Below, in pieces: positions 9,854-16,601 of a DNA stretch of 35,888 bases. The notes under the pieces were generated by a model. That model did no database searches. It saw only the letters and a program-made list of their open reading frames with translations, and had not been told where the DNA came from. Origin of the DNA: an uncultured Oscillospiraceae bacterium (GTDB lineage: Bacteria; Bacillota; Clostridia; Oscillospirales; Oscillospiraceae); contig CAKTPV010000019.1 in NCBI GenBank assembly GCA_934591815.1, positions 1 to 35,888 on the forward strand, written 5' to 3'. Position 1 is the stretch's first letter, and the number at the start of each line of letters is the position of its first letter. The position numbers and the translations under genes are program-made.

Positions 9854-10093
9854 ATGCAAAAGACAAACAATCTTCAGGAGATCTTCCTCACCCGCGCCCG
9901 GAAGCAGAGCATTCCCGTGACCATCTTTCTGGTCAACGGCTTTCAGCTGCGGGGCGTCATCGCCGGCTTTGACTGCTTTGTGGTCATTCTGGACTCCGAG
10001 GGAAAGCAGCAGGTCATCTACAAGCACGCCATCTCCACCATCGCGCCGCTGCGCCCGGTGGAGCTGCGGGAGGGCGAAACGCCGGAGGCGTAA
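9854..10093 (+). CDS. hfq: RNA chaperone Hfq
   Basis: Hfq forms a hexameric Sm-like ring that binds A-rich and U-rich RNA and helps small RNAs pair with targets. The 79-residue protein contains the Sm1 region ([11 protein letters not shown] ... [13 protein letters not shown]) and the Sm2 signature IYKHAISTI, and has a short C-terminal tail as in other Firmicute Hfq proteins. The start is the ATG at 9854, with AAAGGAG just upstream; the frame extends further upstream but that part overlaps the miaA 3' end. miaA-hfq linkage supports the call. Confidence 0.96.
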   Translation: MQKTNNLQEIFLTRARKQSIPVTIFLVNGFQLRGVIAGFDCFVVILDSEGKQQVIYKHAISTIAPLRPVELREGETPEA

Positions 10094-10138
10094 GCGTCCG
10101 GGCGTGCGGGACGGACATAGAACACAAAGGAACACACC

Positions 10139-11347
10139 ATGAAAAAGACATCCCCTCTCATGAAAATACTGCCCATCGCCGTGCTGGCGGCGGTGCTGGT
10201 CTATTTCGCCGTACAGCTGTACAACTACCTGTCTGACCCGGTAAACACCACGCTGGTGACAGAGGGACAGGCGGAGGATACCATCGCCCTCAACGGCTGG
10301 CTGCTGCGGGACGAGGAGGTGCTGCCCGCCCAGAACGGCACCCTCAGCCGGGTGCGGCAGGAGGGCGAGCGGGTCGGCGTAGGACAGGTGCTGGCCCGGG
10401 TCTACGCCAACGACGGCGCTTTGCAGACCGTCAGCCAGATCGAGACGCTGGAGCTGCAGCTCCAGCAGCTTCAATTCGCCCTGACCTCCTACCTGAACCC
10501 GGACGCGGCGCTGAAGCTGGATACCTCTATCACCGGCGATATCCTGACGCTGCGGCAAGCGCTGACCGGCGGCGACTACACCGCCGCGGAGGGCGATATC
10601 GCCCCGCTGAAGGCCGCCGTACTCAAGCGGGACCACCCCTACGCCTCGCAGGAGGAGATCCAGACGGAGATCAAGTCGGTGGAGGGGCAGATCAAGTCGC
10701 TGGAAGCCTCCCTCTCCGGCACTACCGTCACCGCCCGGGCATCGGGAACATATTCCGCCGTCTGCGACGGGTACGAGACGGTGCTGACCAAGGCGTTCCT
10801 GGAGGAGGTGACGCCGGGAAAGCTGGCGCACCTCCAGCCCGTTGACGAGCAGAGCAACATGGGCAAGCTCATCTACGGCGACACATGGTACTATGTGGTG
10901 ACGCTGCCGGAGGAGCAGGCGAGCTATCTCAAGTCCCAAGGCGCCGTGACGCTGCGGTTTGCCAAGGGCTTTGACCAGAACATCCGGATGCAGGTGGTGT
11001 CCGTGTCCGCGCCGGAGGACGGTCAGGCGGCGGTGACGCTGTCCTGCCGGAAGTATCTGGCGCAGACCACGCTGCTGCGGCATCAGGCGGCAGACGTGAT
11101 CCTGCGCACCTATGAGGGGCTGCGGGTGCCGTCCAATGCCCTGCGGGTCAGCGAGGAGGGCGTCACCGGCGTCTACTGCGTGGACGGCAGCACCGCCGCC
11201 TTCCGCCCCGTGACCGTGCTGTATCAGGGGCAGGGGTACGCGCTGGTGCAGCCCGCCGAGGGAGTCTCTGACACCCGGACGCTGCGGGTCGGCGATGAGG
11301 TCATCGCCACAGCCGGTACGCTCAGCGACGGAAAGGTCATACGATAA
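10139..11347 (+). CDS. HlyD-like membrane-anchored adaptor protein (no transporter partner nearby)
   Basis: A 402-residue protein with a basic N-terminus and one membrane segment (about residues 9-31), then an extracytoplasmic part. The order is a beta/lipoyl-like hairpin region (about 45-90: NGTLSRVRQEGERVGVGQVLARVY), a Gln/Leu-rich helical segment (about 95-120), a second helix with EIKSVEGQIKSLEA, then a lipoyl return strand (ARASGTYSAVCDG) and beta-barrel regions to the C-terminus. This is the HlyD/MacA/YknX adaptor architecture. No ABC or RND transporter gene is next to it. It lies between hfq and yggS-sepF-divIVA, suggesting a cell-envelope or division-linked role rather than export; that is inference. 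The ribosome site (AAAGG) is weak compared with its neighbours. Confidence 0.75.
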   Translation: MKKTSPLMKILPIAVLAAVLVYFAVQLYNYLSDPVNTTLVTEGQAEDTIALNGWLLRDEEVLPAQNGTLSRVRQEGERVGVGQVLARVYANDGALQTVSQIETLELQLQQLQFALTSYLNPDAALKLDTSITGDILTLRQALTGGDYTAAEGDIAPLKAAVLKRDHPYASQEEIQTEIKSVEGQIKSLEASLSGTTVTARASGTYSAVCDGYETVLTKAFLEEVTPGKLAHLQPVDEQSNMGKLIYGDTWYYVVTLPEEQASYLKSQGAVTLRFAKGFDQNIRMQVVSVSAPEDGQAAVTLSCRKYLAQTTLLRHQAADVILRTYEGLRVPSNALRVSEEGVTGVYCVDGSTAAFRPVTVLYQGQGYALVQPAEGVSDTRTLRVGDEVIATAGTLSDGKVIR

Positions 11348-11387
11348 CGGACGACGATCCGGACAGAAATACAAGGAGGAGCATCCC

Positions 11388-12083
11388 ATGTCTATTGCGG
11401 AGAATATTGCGGCGGTACGCCGCGCCATCGACGAGGCCGCCCGGGAAACCGGCCGCACCGGCGGGGACATCACGCTGGTGGGCGCCAGCAAGATGAACGA
11501 CGCCGCTACCTGTCAGGAGGCCATCCGCGCCGGCATCGACGCGCTGGGCGAAAACCGCGTGCAGGAGATGACCGCCAAGCTGGCAGAAAACGGCTACGAC
11601 GGCGCGCCGCTGCACTTTATCGGCCATTTGCAGCGCAACAAGGTCAAGCAGGTGGTGGGCAAGGCCGCCCTCATCCAGTCCGTCGGCTCTCTGGAGCTGC
11701 TGGAGGAGATCGAAAAGCAGGCGGACAAGCTGGGGCTCGTGCAGGATATCCTGCTGGAGGTGAACATCGGCGGGGAGGAAGCCAAGAGCGGCTTTGCACC
11801 GGAGGCGGTGTCCGAGGCCGCCGCCCACGCCAAGGAGCTGGCCCATGTGCGGGTGCGGGGTCTGATGACCATTCCCCCTGCCAGCGCCACGCAGGCGGAA
11901 AATATGGTATATTTCCAAAAAGTACACGCGCTATATGTTGACATAAATCAAAAAATGTACGATAATAAATTAGATTATCTATCCATGGGCATGAGCGGTG
12001 ACTTCGCCGATGCCATCCGCGCGGGCAGCAACATGGTTCGCGTGGGTACCGCCATTTTTGGCGCCAGAGACTATACAAAATAA
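11388..12083 (+). CDS. yggS: YggS/PLPBP family pyridoxal-phosphate homeostasis protein
   Basis: A 231-residue alanine-racemase-fold protein that binds PLP without known catalytic activity and affects vitamin B6 and amino-acid homeostasis. The PLP lysine is K35 in LVGASKMND. Other family blocks are LHFIGHLQRNK, QSVGSLELLEEI, LEVNIGGEEAKSGF, RGLMTIPP and LSMGMSGDFADAI near the C-terminus. The start at 11388 has AAGGAGGAG about 7 bases upstream. Bases 11898-11985, coding residues about 171-199, are strikingly A/T-rich with codons such as ATA, TTA, CTA and GTA that are rare elsewhere in the operon; this stretch contains a promoter for sepF. The gene commonly precedes sepF in Gram-positive division clusters. 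Confidence 0.94.
   Translation: MSIAENIAAVRRAIDEAARETGRTGGDITLVGASKMNDAATCQEAIRAGIDALGENRVQEMTAKLAENGYDGAPLHFIGHLQRNKVKQVVGKAALIQSVGSLELLEEIEKQADKLGLVQDILLEVNIGGEEAKSGFAPEAVSEAAAHAKELAHVRVRGLMTIPPASATQAENMVYFQKVHALYVDINQKMYDNKLDYLSMGMSGDFADAIRAGSNMVRVGTAIFGARDYTK
11938..11966 (+). promoter_or_regulatory. Promoter inside yggS, driving sepF-divIVA
   Basis: A consensus -35 TTGACA (11938-11943) and a near-consensus -10 GATAAT (11961-11966) are separated by exactly 17 bases. They sit in an A/T-rich island within the coding sequence of yggS. Transcription should start near 11973, about 130 bases before sepF. The island encodes the variable segment just before the conserved LSMGMS block, so the coding constraint there is low. 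Confidence 0.82.
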
Positions 12084-12101
12084 CGCGGGAGGTATTTTTC
12101 G

Positions 12102-12566
12102 ATGGGCTTCATGGACGAACTGAAAAAGATCATTCATCCCTACGATGACGAGGATTACGATTACGAGGACGATTTTGAGGAGCCTTCCAGAGACTCCCGT
12201 TCCCCCTTTGACGACCGTAAGGAGGATCGCCGCAGCGAGGAGCGGCGCGCCGATGACCGCCACAACAAGGTGGTGAACATCCACGCTACCACCCAGCTGA
12301 AGGTGGTGCTGGTGAAGCCGGAGCGCTTCGAGAACGCCTCCGAGATCGCCGATCACCTGAAGGAGAAGCGGACGGTGGTGCTGAATCTGGAGTCCACCAA
12401 CAAGGATGTGGCGCGGCGGCTCATCGACTTCCTGTCCGGCGTGGCCTATGCCGGCGAGGGGAAGATCAAGAAGGTGGCCGCCAACACCTACATCATCACA
12501 CCGTACTCTGTGGATATTATGGGCGACCTCATTGACGAGCTGGAAAACAACGGACTGTACCTGTAA
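12102..12566 (+). CDS. sepF: Cell division protein SepF
   Basis: SepF is a membrane-associated FtsZ-binding protein that tethers and shapes the Z-ring and acts with or instead of FtsA. The 154-residue protein begins with a short amphipathic helix (MGFMDELKKII), then a highly charged Asp/Glu/Arg linker (about residues 14-65), and the folded SepF domain (about 66-150: KPERFENASEIADHLK, VVLNLE, RRLIDFLSGVAYA, TYIITP). GGGAGG precedes the ATG. It lies 18 bases after yggS and 37 before divIVA, with its own promoter inside yggS. Confidence 0.95.
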   Translation: MGFMDELKKIIHPYDDEDYDYEDDFEEPSRDSRSPFDDRKEDRRSEERRADDRHNKVVNIHATTQLKVVLVKPERFENASEIADHLKEKRTVVLNLESTNKDVARRLIDFLSGVAYAGEGKIKKVAANTYIITPYSVDIMGDLIDELENNGLYL

Positions 12567-12603
12567 GTACGGCGGATAAAGAAAGGGATCGGAGGGTTCA
12601 TCC

Positions 12604-13284
12604 ATGTTTACACCGCAGGAAGTTTCTGAGAAGGTATTCCCCAAGGCGTCGTTCGGCGGCGGCTACAGCATGAGTGTTGTGGACGAATTTCTGGACGCGC
12701 TGACGGAGGATTATTCCACACTGTTTAAGGAAAACGTCACGCTGAAGGCCAAGCTGAAGGTGCTGGCGGAGAAGGTGGAGGAATACCGCTCCACCGAGGA
12801 TGCCATGCGTCAGACGCTGCTGACCGCCCAGAAGATGGCCGCCAAGCTGGTGCAGGAGGCGCAGGCCGAGAAGGACACGATGCTGGCGGAGGCCAGAGCG
12901 GAGGCGGCGCAGGAGGTGGCGCGGCTGGCCGATGAGACAAAGGCCGCCGAGCAGAAGCTGGCCATGGCGCAGGAGAAGCTGGCGGACTTCATCCGCCGCA
13001 GCGACGAGCTGTGTCAGGCGCAGTCCGCCTTTTTGCAGACGCTGCCGGAGCTGGAGCTTGTCCCGGCACAGCCGGCGGCGGACGCTGCCCAGTCCGATGC
13101 GGTGGTCAGCGGCATCGAGCAGGACATCCTGACCCAGTACGAGACGCAGGAACCGCAGCAGAAGGCCGCAAACGAGGAGCATGACGCCAAGCTCCCGCCG
13201 GTGGACGGCAGCGCCGCCCCCAACGAATTTGCCTTCGATCTGGGCGAGCTGAAGTTCGGCCGGAACTACGGCGGCAAGGAATAA
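12604..13284 (+). CDS. divIVA: DivIVA-domain cell division/polarity protein
   Basis: DivIVA proteins sense negatively curved membrane at septa and poles and recruit partners. The 226-residue protein starts with MFTPQEVSEKVFPKASFGGGYS, followed by SVVDEFLDALTEDY, the conserved N-terminal lipid-binding module. A long coiled coil follows from about residue 40 to 145, rich in Ala, Glu, Gln and Lys. The C-terminal 80 residues are low-complexity, acidic and Gln-rich and end with FAFDLGELKFG. ATCGGAGGG lies upstream. It is the last gene of the operon. Unlike the usual Firmicute order, ylmG and ylmH are missing between sepF and divIVA. Confidence 0.92.
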   Translation: MFTPQEVSEKVFPKASFGGGYSMSVVDEFLDALTEDYSTLFKENVTLKAKLKVLAEKVEEYRSTEDAMRQTLLTAQKMAAKLVQEAQAEKDTMLAEARAEAAQEVARLADETKAAEQKLAMAQEKLADFIRRSDELCQAQSAFLQTLPELELVPAQPAADAAQSDAVVSGIEQDILTQYETQEPQQKAANEEHDAKLPPVDGSAAPNEFAFDLGELKFGRNYGGKE

Positions 13285-13297
13285 CCCGAAACTACAG

Positions 13298-13326
13298 AAA
13301 AGGCGGCCTCCGGCCGCCTTTTTTTC
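13298..13326 (+). terminator. Intrinsic terminator after divIVA
   Basis: An 11-bp stem (13298-13308 with 13312-13322) of the form AAAAGGCGGCC/GGCCGCCTTTT closes a 3-nt loop and runs into a T-tract to 13325. It lies 14 bases after the divIVA stop and ends the miaB-divIVA operon. Confidence 0.93.
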
Positions 13327-13374
13327 GGAGCGTGCGCCCCGCCCCAGACAGGAAACACAAGGAGGAGAGCAGAG

Positions 13375-14256
13375 ATGACGGAGAAACCTATCATTGCACT
13401 GCTGTATGATTTTGACAAGACGCTGTGTACCACCGATATGGAGGACTACGCCTTTATCCCGGCGCTGGGCTACACCCCGGCGGAGTTCTGGAGCAAGGCC
13501 AACACCTTCGGCCGTGACAACCGGATGGACGGCCTGCTGGCCTATATGTACACCATGATCGAGGAGTGCCGCGCACAGGGTAAACGGCTGGACCGGGAGC
13601 TTCTGGTGCGCTGCGGCCACAATATAGAGCTGTTTCCCGGTGTGCGGGAGTGGTTCCGCCGCATCAACGAATTCGGCGAGACGCAGGGCGTGTCCATCGA
13701 GCACTATGTGATCTCCTCCGGCCTCCGGGAGATCATCGAGGGCAGCGGTATCGCCCATGAGTTCCGGGAGATCTACGCCTGTGAGTTCTTCTACAATGCG
13801 GAGGGGCTGGCCACATGGCCCAAGCTGGACGTCAACTTCACCAATAAGACCCAGTTCGTCTACCGCATCAACAAGGGCGTGCTGGACGTGTCCGACGATA
13901 AGACGCTGAACGACTCCATGCCCGATGACAGCAAGCGCATCCCCTTCACCAACATGATCTACGTGGGCGACGGACTCTCCGACGTGCCGTGCATGAAGAT
14001 GATGCGGGCCTACGGCGGACAGGCCATCGCCGTGTACCAGTCCGGCAACCGCGCCGGTGTGGAGGATCTGCTGTGCAAGGGGCGGGTGGACTTCATCTTC
14101 CCCGCCGACTACCGGGAGGGCGGCGGACTGGACAGCACGGTGAAGAACATCATCCGCAAAATGGCCATCAGCGACGCGCTGGCCGCCGAAAATGTCCAGC
14201 AGCTCCAGATGATCGGACGGGGCGACCTGCCGGAGCAGGTGGGCCTGTTCGAGTGA
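13375..14256 (+). CDS. HAD-superfamily hydrolase (phosphoserine-phosphatase-like)
   Basis: A 293-residue soluble protein with HAD motifs: motif I LLYDFDKTLCTTD with D12 and D14 as nucleophile and acid/base, motif II VISSGLREIIEG around residue 119, and motif IV FTNMIYVGDGLSDVPCMKMM. A cap region of about 75 residues lies between motifs I and II. A phosphomonoesterase is likely, but the substrate cannot be inferred. CAAGGAGGAG precedes the ATG. It is monocistronic: a terminator lies upstream (divIVA) and another directly downstream. No clear -35/-10 pair was seen in the short gap before it. Confidence 0.82.
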   Translation: MTEKPIIALLYDFDKTLCTTDMEDYAFIPALGYTPAEFWSKANTFGRDNRMDGLLAYMYTMIEECRAQGKRLDRELLVRCGHNIELFPGVREWFRRINEFGETQGVSIEHYVISSGLREIIEGSGIAHEFREIYACEFFYNAEGLATWPKLDVNFTNKTQFVYRINKGVLDVSDDKTLNDSMPDDSKRIPFTNMIYVGDGLSDVPCMKMMRAYGGQAIAVYQSGNRAGVEDLLCKGRVDFIFPADYREGGGLDSTVKNIIRKMAISDALAAENVQQLQMIGRGDLPEQVGLFE

Positions 14257-14273
14257 AACAGACAACAGAGCAG

Positions 14274-14310
14274 AAAAGCGTCCGCGCACGGTGTGCGCGG
14301 ACGCTTTTTT
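14274..14310 (+). terminator. Intrinsic terminator after the HAD hydrolase gene
   Basis: A perfect 16-bp GC-rich stem (14274-14289 with 14293-14308), loop GGT, with a T-run continuing to 14310. It starts 17 bases after the stop codon. Confidence 0.93.
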
Positions 14311-14313
14311 GTC

Positions 14314-14438
14314 CTATGCAAGCAGGTGGATGCCGTCCACCGAGCGCAGGTGCGCTTTCAGGTCATCCAGCAGCAGCTCCGCCCCTCACGAAGCAGCAGG
14401 GACGGACACCTGAGGTGTCCGTCCCTGTCCTTGTTTTC
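14314..14438. other. Convergent intergenic stretch with a possible minus-strand gene remnant and a palindrome
   Basis: Read on the minus strand, 14314-14385 has no internal stop and encodes GAELLLDDLKAHLRSVDGI followed by HLLA and a TAG stop. It looks protein-like, but a TGA stop lies immediately upstream, so if it is a remnant only the last 23 residues of a lost gene survive. I do not recognise the parent family. Next to it, 14397-14427 is a 14-bp perfect hairpin with a 3-nt loop; downstream on the plus strand is T-rich (TTGTTTTC), and the minus side has no U-run. Confidence 0.35.
14397..14427. terminator. Hairpin between the HAD gene and the alcohol dehydrogenase gene
   Basis: Arms 14397-14410 and 14414-14427 are perfectly complementary (14 bp, loop TGA). 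A T-rich stretch follows on the plus strand. It lies 12 bases beyond the stop of the minus-strand dehydrogenase, so it may stop or protect that transcript despite lacking a U-run. Its outer arm CAGGGACGG/CCGTCCCTG recurs in the hairpin at 31384-31417. Confidence 0.55.
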
Positions 14439-15626
14439 TCACTGCATGACCTGCCGGATCACGCGGATAAACCGCGCCCGGTCATAGATCACCGGCACGG
14501 GGTAGGTGGGATCGGCCTCCTTGGCCGCCCACGCCGCCATCTGCGGCAGATCCGCCTCCCGAATGCAGGTGAAGCCGGTGGGGATGCCCAGCCGGGCGTT
14601 CATGCCGAAGATCGCGTCGATAAAGGCGTTGGCTCTGGCCGCCTCGCTGTCACCGGACAGTCCCACCAGCCCCGCCAGACGCGCCAGCCGCCGGTGCGCC
14701 GCCGTACCGTAGTCCCGCAGAACCACGGGCAGCAGCACCGCGTTGGCGAGGCCGTGCCCTACGCCGTACAGACCGCCCAGCGTGTGGGCGATGGCGTGGA
14801 CGTTGCCCACACCGGCGCGGGTGAAGGCTACACCCGCCTGATAGGAGGCGGTGAGCAGCGCCTGCCGCGCCTCCACATCGTCGCCGCGGGCACAGGCGCG
14901 CTCCAGCGTGCGGAAGATGGTGACCACTGCCTCCTCCGCCATGGCATCCGTTTGATGGGTGCGGTAAAACCTGCCGATATACGCCTCCACCGCGTGGGTC
15001 AGGGCATCCATGCCAGTCTCGGCGGTGGTGTGGGGCGGCAAGGACACGGTGAGCAGCGGATCCAGCACAGCGCAGCGGGGGATCAGGCACAGGTCGTTGA
15101 TGGCGTACTTGTGGTGATCCGCGCCGGTGACCACGGCGGCGATGGTGGTCTCCGAGCCGGTACCGGCGGTGGTGGGCACGGCGATAAAGGGCGGGATGGC
15201 GCGGCGCACCTTCAGGAGACCCGCCAGCTGCTCCGGCGCCTTGCCGGGGCGCACCACCAGCGCCGCGGCGGCCTTGGCGGTGTCCATGGGACTGCCGCCG
15301 CCCACCGCCACCAGACTGTCGCAATGCGCCTGCCGATACAGGGCGGCCGCCGCTGCCACGGTGGACACCGGCGGGTTGGGCTTTATGTCGGAGAACAGGG
15401 TATAGCCCTCCAGCCGGGACAGCATCTGCTGAAAGGCGGGGTCGGCGCACTGGCGGCGGCTGGCCACCACCAGCGGGCAGCGGGCGCCGTACCGGGTCAA
15501 CCGGGCGGGGATGTCCGCCAGACTGCCGGGGCCGGTGACCGTCTCCGGCTGACGCCACGGCAGCAGCCGTGTGCCCAGGACGAACACACACTGATAGGCG
15601 CGGTATCCAACATGGCGTAAATTCAC
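14439..15626 (-). CDS. Iron-containing alcohol dehydrogenase
   Basis: A 395-residue group III (Fe-type) alcohol dehydrogenase that interconverts an alcohol and an aldehyde or ketone with NAD(P)H. The nucleotide-binding motif GGGSPMDTAKA is at 110-119, followed by PTTAGTGSE (151-159). Metal ligands inferred from FucO-type spacing are D207 and H211 in GMDALTHAVEA, H277 and H291 in the block ending GVGHGLANA; all four are present. The start is a GTG at 15626, chosen because AAAGGAGGAC lies just upstream, whereas the ATG further upstream lacks a ribosome site and overlaps the hpf terminator region. Substrate unknown. No clear promoter is visible in the 98 bases between it and hpf. Confidence 0.9.
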   Translation of the reverse strand: MNLRHVGYRAYQCVFVLGTRLLPWRQPETVTGPGSLADIPARLTRYGARCPLVVASRRQCADPAFQQMLSRLEGYTLFSDIKPNPPVSTVAAAAALYRQAHCDSLVAVGGGSPMDTAKAAAALVVRPGKAPEQLAGLLKVRRAIPPFIAVPTTAGTGSETTIAAVVTGADHHKYAINDLCLIPRCAVLDPLLTVSLPPHTTAETGMDALTHAVEAYIGRFYRTHQTDAMAEEAVVTIFRTLERACARGDDVEARQALLTASYQAGVAFTRAGVGNVHAIAHTLGGLYGVGHGLANAVLLPVVLRDYGTAAHRRLARLAGLVGLSGDSEAARANAFIDAIFGMNARLGIPTGFTCIREADLPQMAAWAAKEADPTYPVPVIYDRARFIRVIRQVMQ

Positions 15627-15681
15627 GAAAAGTCCTCCTTTTATCGCTCTCCTTGCGCCAGAACGGCGGCGCTCCCGCAAG

Positions 15682-15709
15682 AAAAAGGGGGCGGCTGCAC
15701 CGCCCCCTT
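15682..15709 (-). terminator. Intrinsic terminator of hpf (minus strand)
   Basis: A 10-bp stem (15685-15694 with 15700-15709; AAGGGGGCGG/CCGCCCCCTT) with a 5-nt loop. On the minus strand it is followed by a U-run (A's at 15682-15686). It lies 16 bases after the hpf stop and separates hpf from the dehydrogenase downstream. Confidence 0.9.
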
Positions 15710-15724
15710 GGGATCGTATATCGA

Positions 15725-16264
15725 TTACTCCGCCGTCTCGATCAGGCCGTAGCCGCCGTTGTTGCGGTGGTACACCACGCAGATGGCGCTGTCCTCAATG
15801 CGGCGGAACACATAGAACGAGTGACCCAGCAGATTCATCTGCAAAATGGCCTCATCGGTGCTCATGGGCTTGACGGCAAAGCGCTTGGTGCGGATGATGT
15901 CGAAGTCGTTGTCCTCCACTACGTCGAACTCAGCAGGAACGGAGGAGACCAGCGCGTCGGGCCGCAGGTTCTTGGCCAACCGCGTCTTGTTCTTGCGGAT
16001 ACGGCGGTCGATGAAGCTGACAGCCTCGTCAATGGCGCCGCGCATATCGCCGTCGGGATCCTCCGTCTCCGCACGGAACAACGTGCCGTTGGTGCTGCGG
16101 ATGGTCAGCTCCACCACACAGCGGTTCTTCTTCTCCACGGCAAAGGTCACAAAGGCGTCTGCCTCCTCCGGAAAATACTTGTCCAGCTTACTGATCTTCT
16201 TTTCCGCGTATTCCTTGATGGAGTCGTTGAGGGAGATCTTCTTGCAGGCGAATGTGAACTTCAT
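15725..16264 (-). CDS. hpf: Ribosome hibernation promoting factor, long form
   Basis: Long HPF binds the 30S decoding region and dimerises 70S ribosomes into inactive 100S particles in stationary phase. The 179-residue length is that of the long form. The N-terminal RaiA-like domain is at residues 1-100 (KKISLNDSIKEYAEKKISKLDKYF; RSTNGTLFRAE; AIDEAVSFIDRRIRKNKTRL). A short linker leads to the C-terminal dimerisation domain (about 120-179: RTKRFAVKPMSTDEAILQM, LLGHSFYVFR, YGLIE). The start at 16264 is supported by GAAAGGAG upstream; an in-frame ATG 11 codons earlier lacks a ribosome site. It has its own promoter and terminator. Confidence 0.96.
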   Translation of the reverse strand: MKFTFACKKISLNDSIKEYAEKKISKLDKYFPEEADAFVTFAVEKKNRCVVELTIRSTNGTLFRAETEDPDGDMRGAIDEAVSFIDRRIRKNKTRLAKNLRPDALVSSVPAEFDVVEDNDFDIIRTKRFAVKPMSTDEAILQMNLLGHSFYVFRRIEDSAICVVYHRNNGGYGLIETAE

Positions 16265-16338
16265 AATACTTGCTCCTTTCGTCAGTGCGGTAAACACAGG
16301 GTAGGGTCGGGGAGCGGGTTCCCTTTATCCTTGTGTGC

Positions 16339-16367
16339 ATTATAGCAAATCGCAATACGTTTGAAAA
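16339..16367 (-). promoter_or_regulatory. Sigma-A promoter of hpf
   Basis: On the minus strand the -10 TATAAT is at 16344-16339 and TTTTCA at 16367-16362, with a 17-base spacer. Transcription would start near 16332, giving a leader of about 68 bases before the hpf ATG. The surrounding 16335-16420 is A/T-rich, unlike the neighbouring genes. Confidence 0.78.
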
Positions 16368-16468
16368 GCACTTTTGAGAGAATTTGTGAAAACTTCATAA
16401 AGAGTTTATCATGCAGACACATTCGACAGGCCGCCCTAAAAGTCGCGGAAAACCGGCAAAACCTCCTA

Positions 16469-16497
16469 TTTACACGGGGACAGGCGTGCTGTATGAT
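16469..16497 (+). promoter_or_regulatory. Orphan plus-strand promoter
   Basis: TTTACA (16469-16474) and TATGAT (16492-16497) are separated by 17 bases. No plus-strand protein gene follows; a terminator lies about 35-65 bases downstream. Confidence 0.5.
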
Positions 16498-16502
16498 AAT
16501 AG

Positions 16503-16563
16503 AGGAAGCTTTCCAATATCCCACCCACTTGGGCCGCTCTGTTTGCAGGGCGGCTCCTTTTTT
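16503..16563 (+). ncRNA. Candidate short untranslated RNA (about 60 nt)
   Basis: A predicted promoter immediately upstream and a terminator hairpin at 16533-16563 bracket a transcript of about 60 nt. It contains a small GGAA/TTCC hairpin (16504-16514), then the terminator stem. I recognise no known RNA family and no convincing small ORF with a ribosome site. Hfq is encoded in this window, so an Hfq-bound RNA is conceivable, but that is speculation. Confidence 0.35.
16533..16563 (+). terminator. Intrinsic terminator, plus strand, without an upstream plus-strand gene
   Basis: A 9-bp stem (16533-16541 with 16546-16554, one G-T pair) with loop TTTG, followed by TCC and six T's ending at 16563. 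No plus-strand gene precedes it for more than 2 kb, so it probably belongs to the short transcript starting near 16503. Confidence 0.72.
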
Positions 16564-16566
16564 GTG

Positions 16567-16596
16567 AAAAAGAGAGACGGCGCGCCGCCGTCTCTC
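16567..16596 (-). terminator. Intrinsic terminator of the radical SAM / Cys-Ala tail operon (minus strand)
   Basis: A perfect 11-bp stem (16572-16582 with 16586-16596; GAGAGACGGCG/CGCCGTCTCTC) with a 3-nt loop, followed on the minus strand by a U-run (A's at 16567-16571). It lies a few bases after the stop of the membrane protein gene and is almost back-to-back with the plus-strand terminator. Confidence 0.9.
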
Positions 16597-16601
16597 CTGT
16601 T

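Noticed and set aside
12598..14289. 563-codon minus-strand frame spanning divIVA and the HAD gene
   Set aside because: It crosses two real genes and a terminator, and has no ribosome site or domain.
15627..15680. ATG at 15680 as the start of the alcohol dehydrogenase
   Set aside because: No ribosome site, an Arg-rich leader unlike the family; the GTG at 15626 follows AAAGGAGG directly.
15652..15681. CTTGCG/CGCAAG inverted repeat as an operator for the alcohol dehydrogenase
   Set aside because: Only six matching bases at each end with a non-pairing middle; expected by chance in sequence of this composition.
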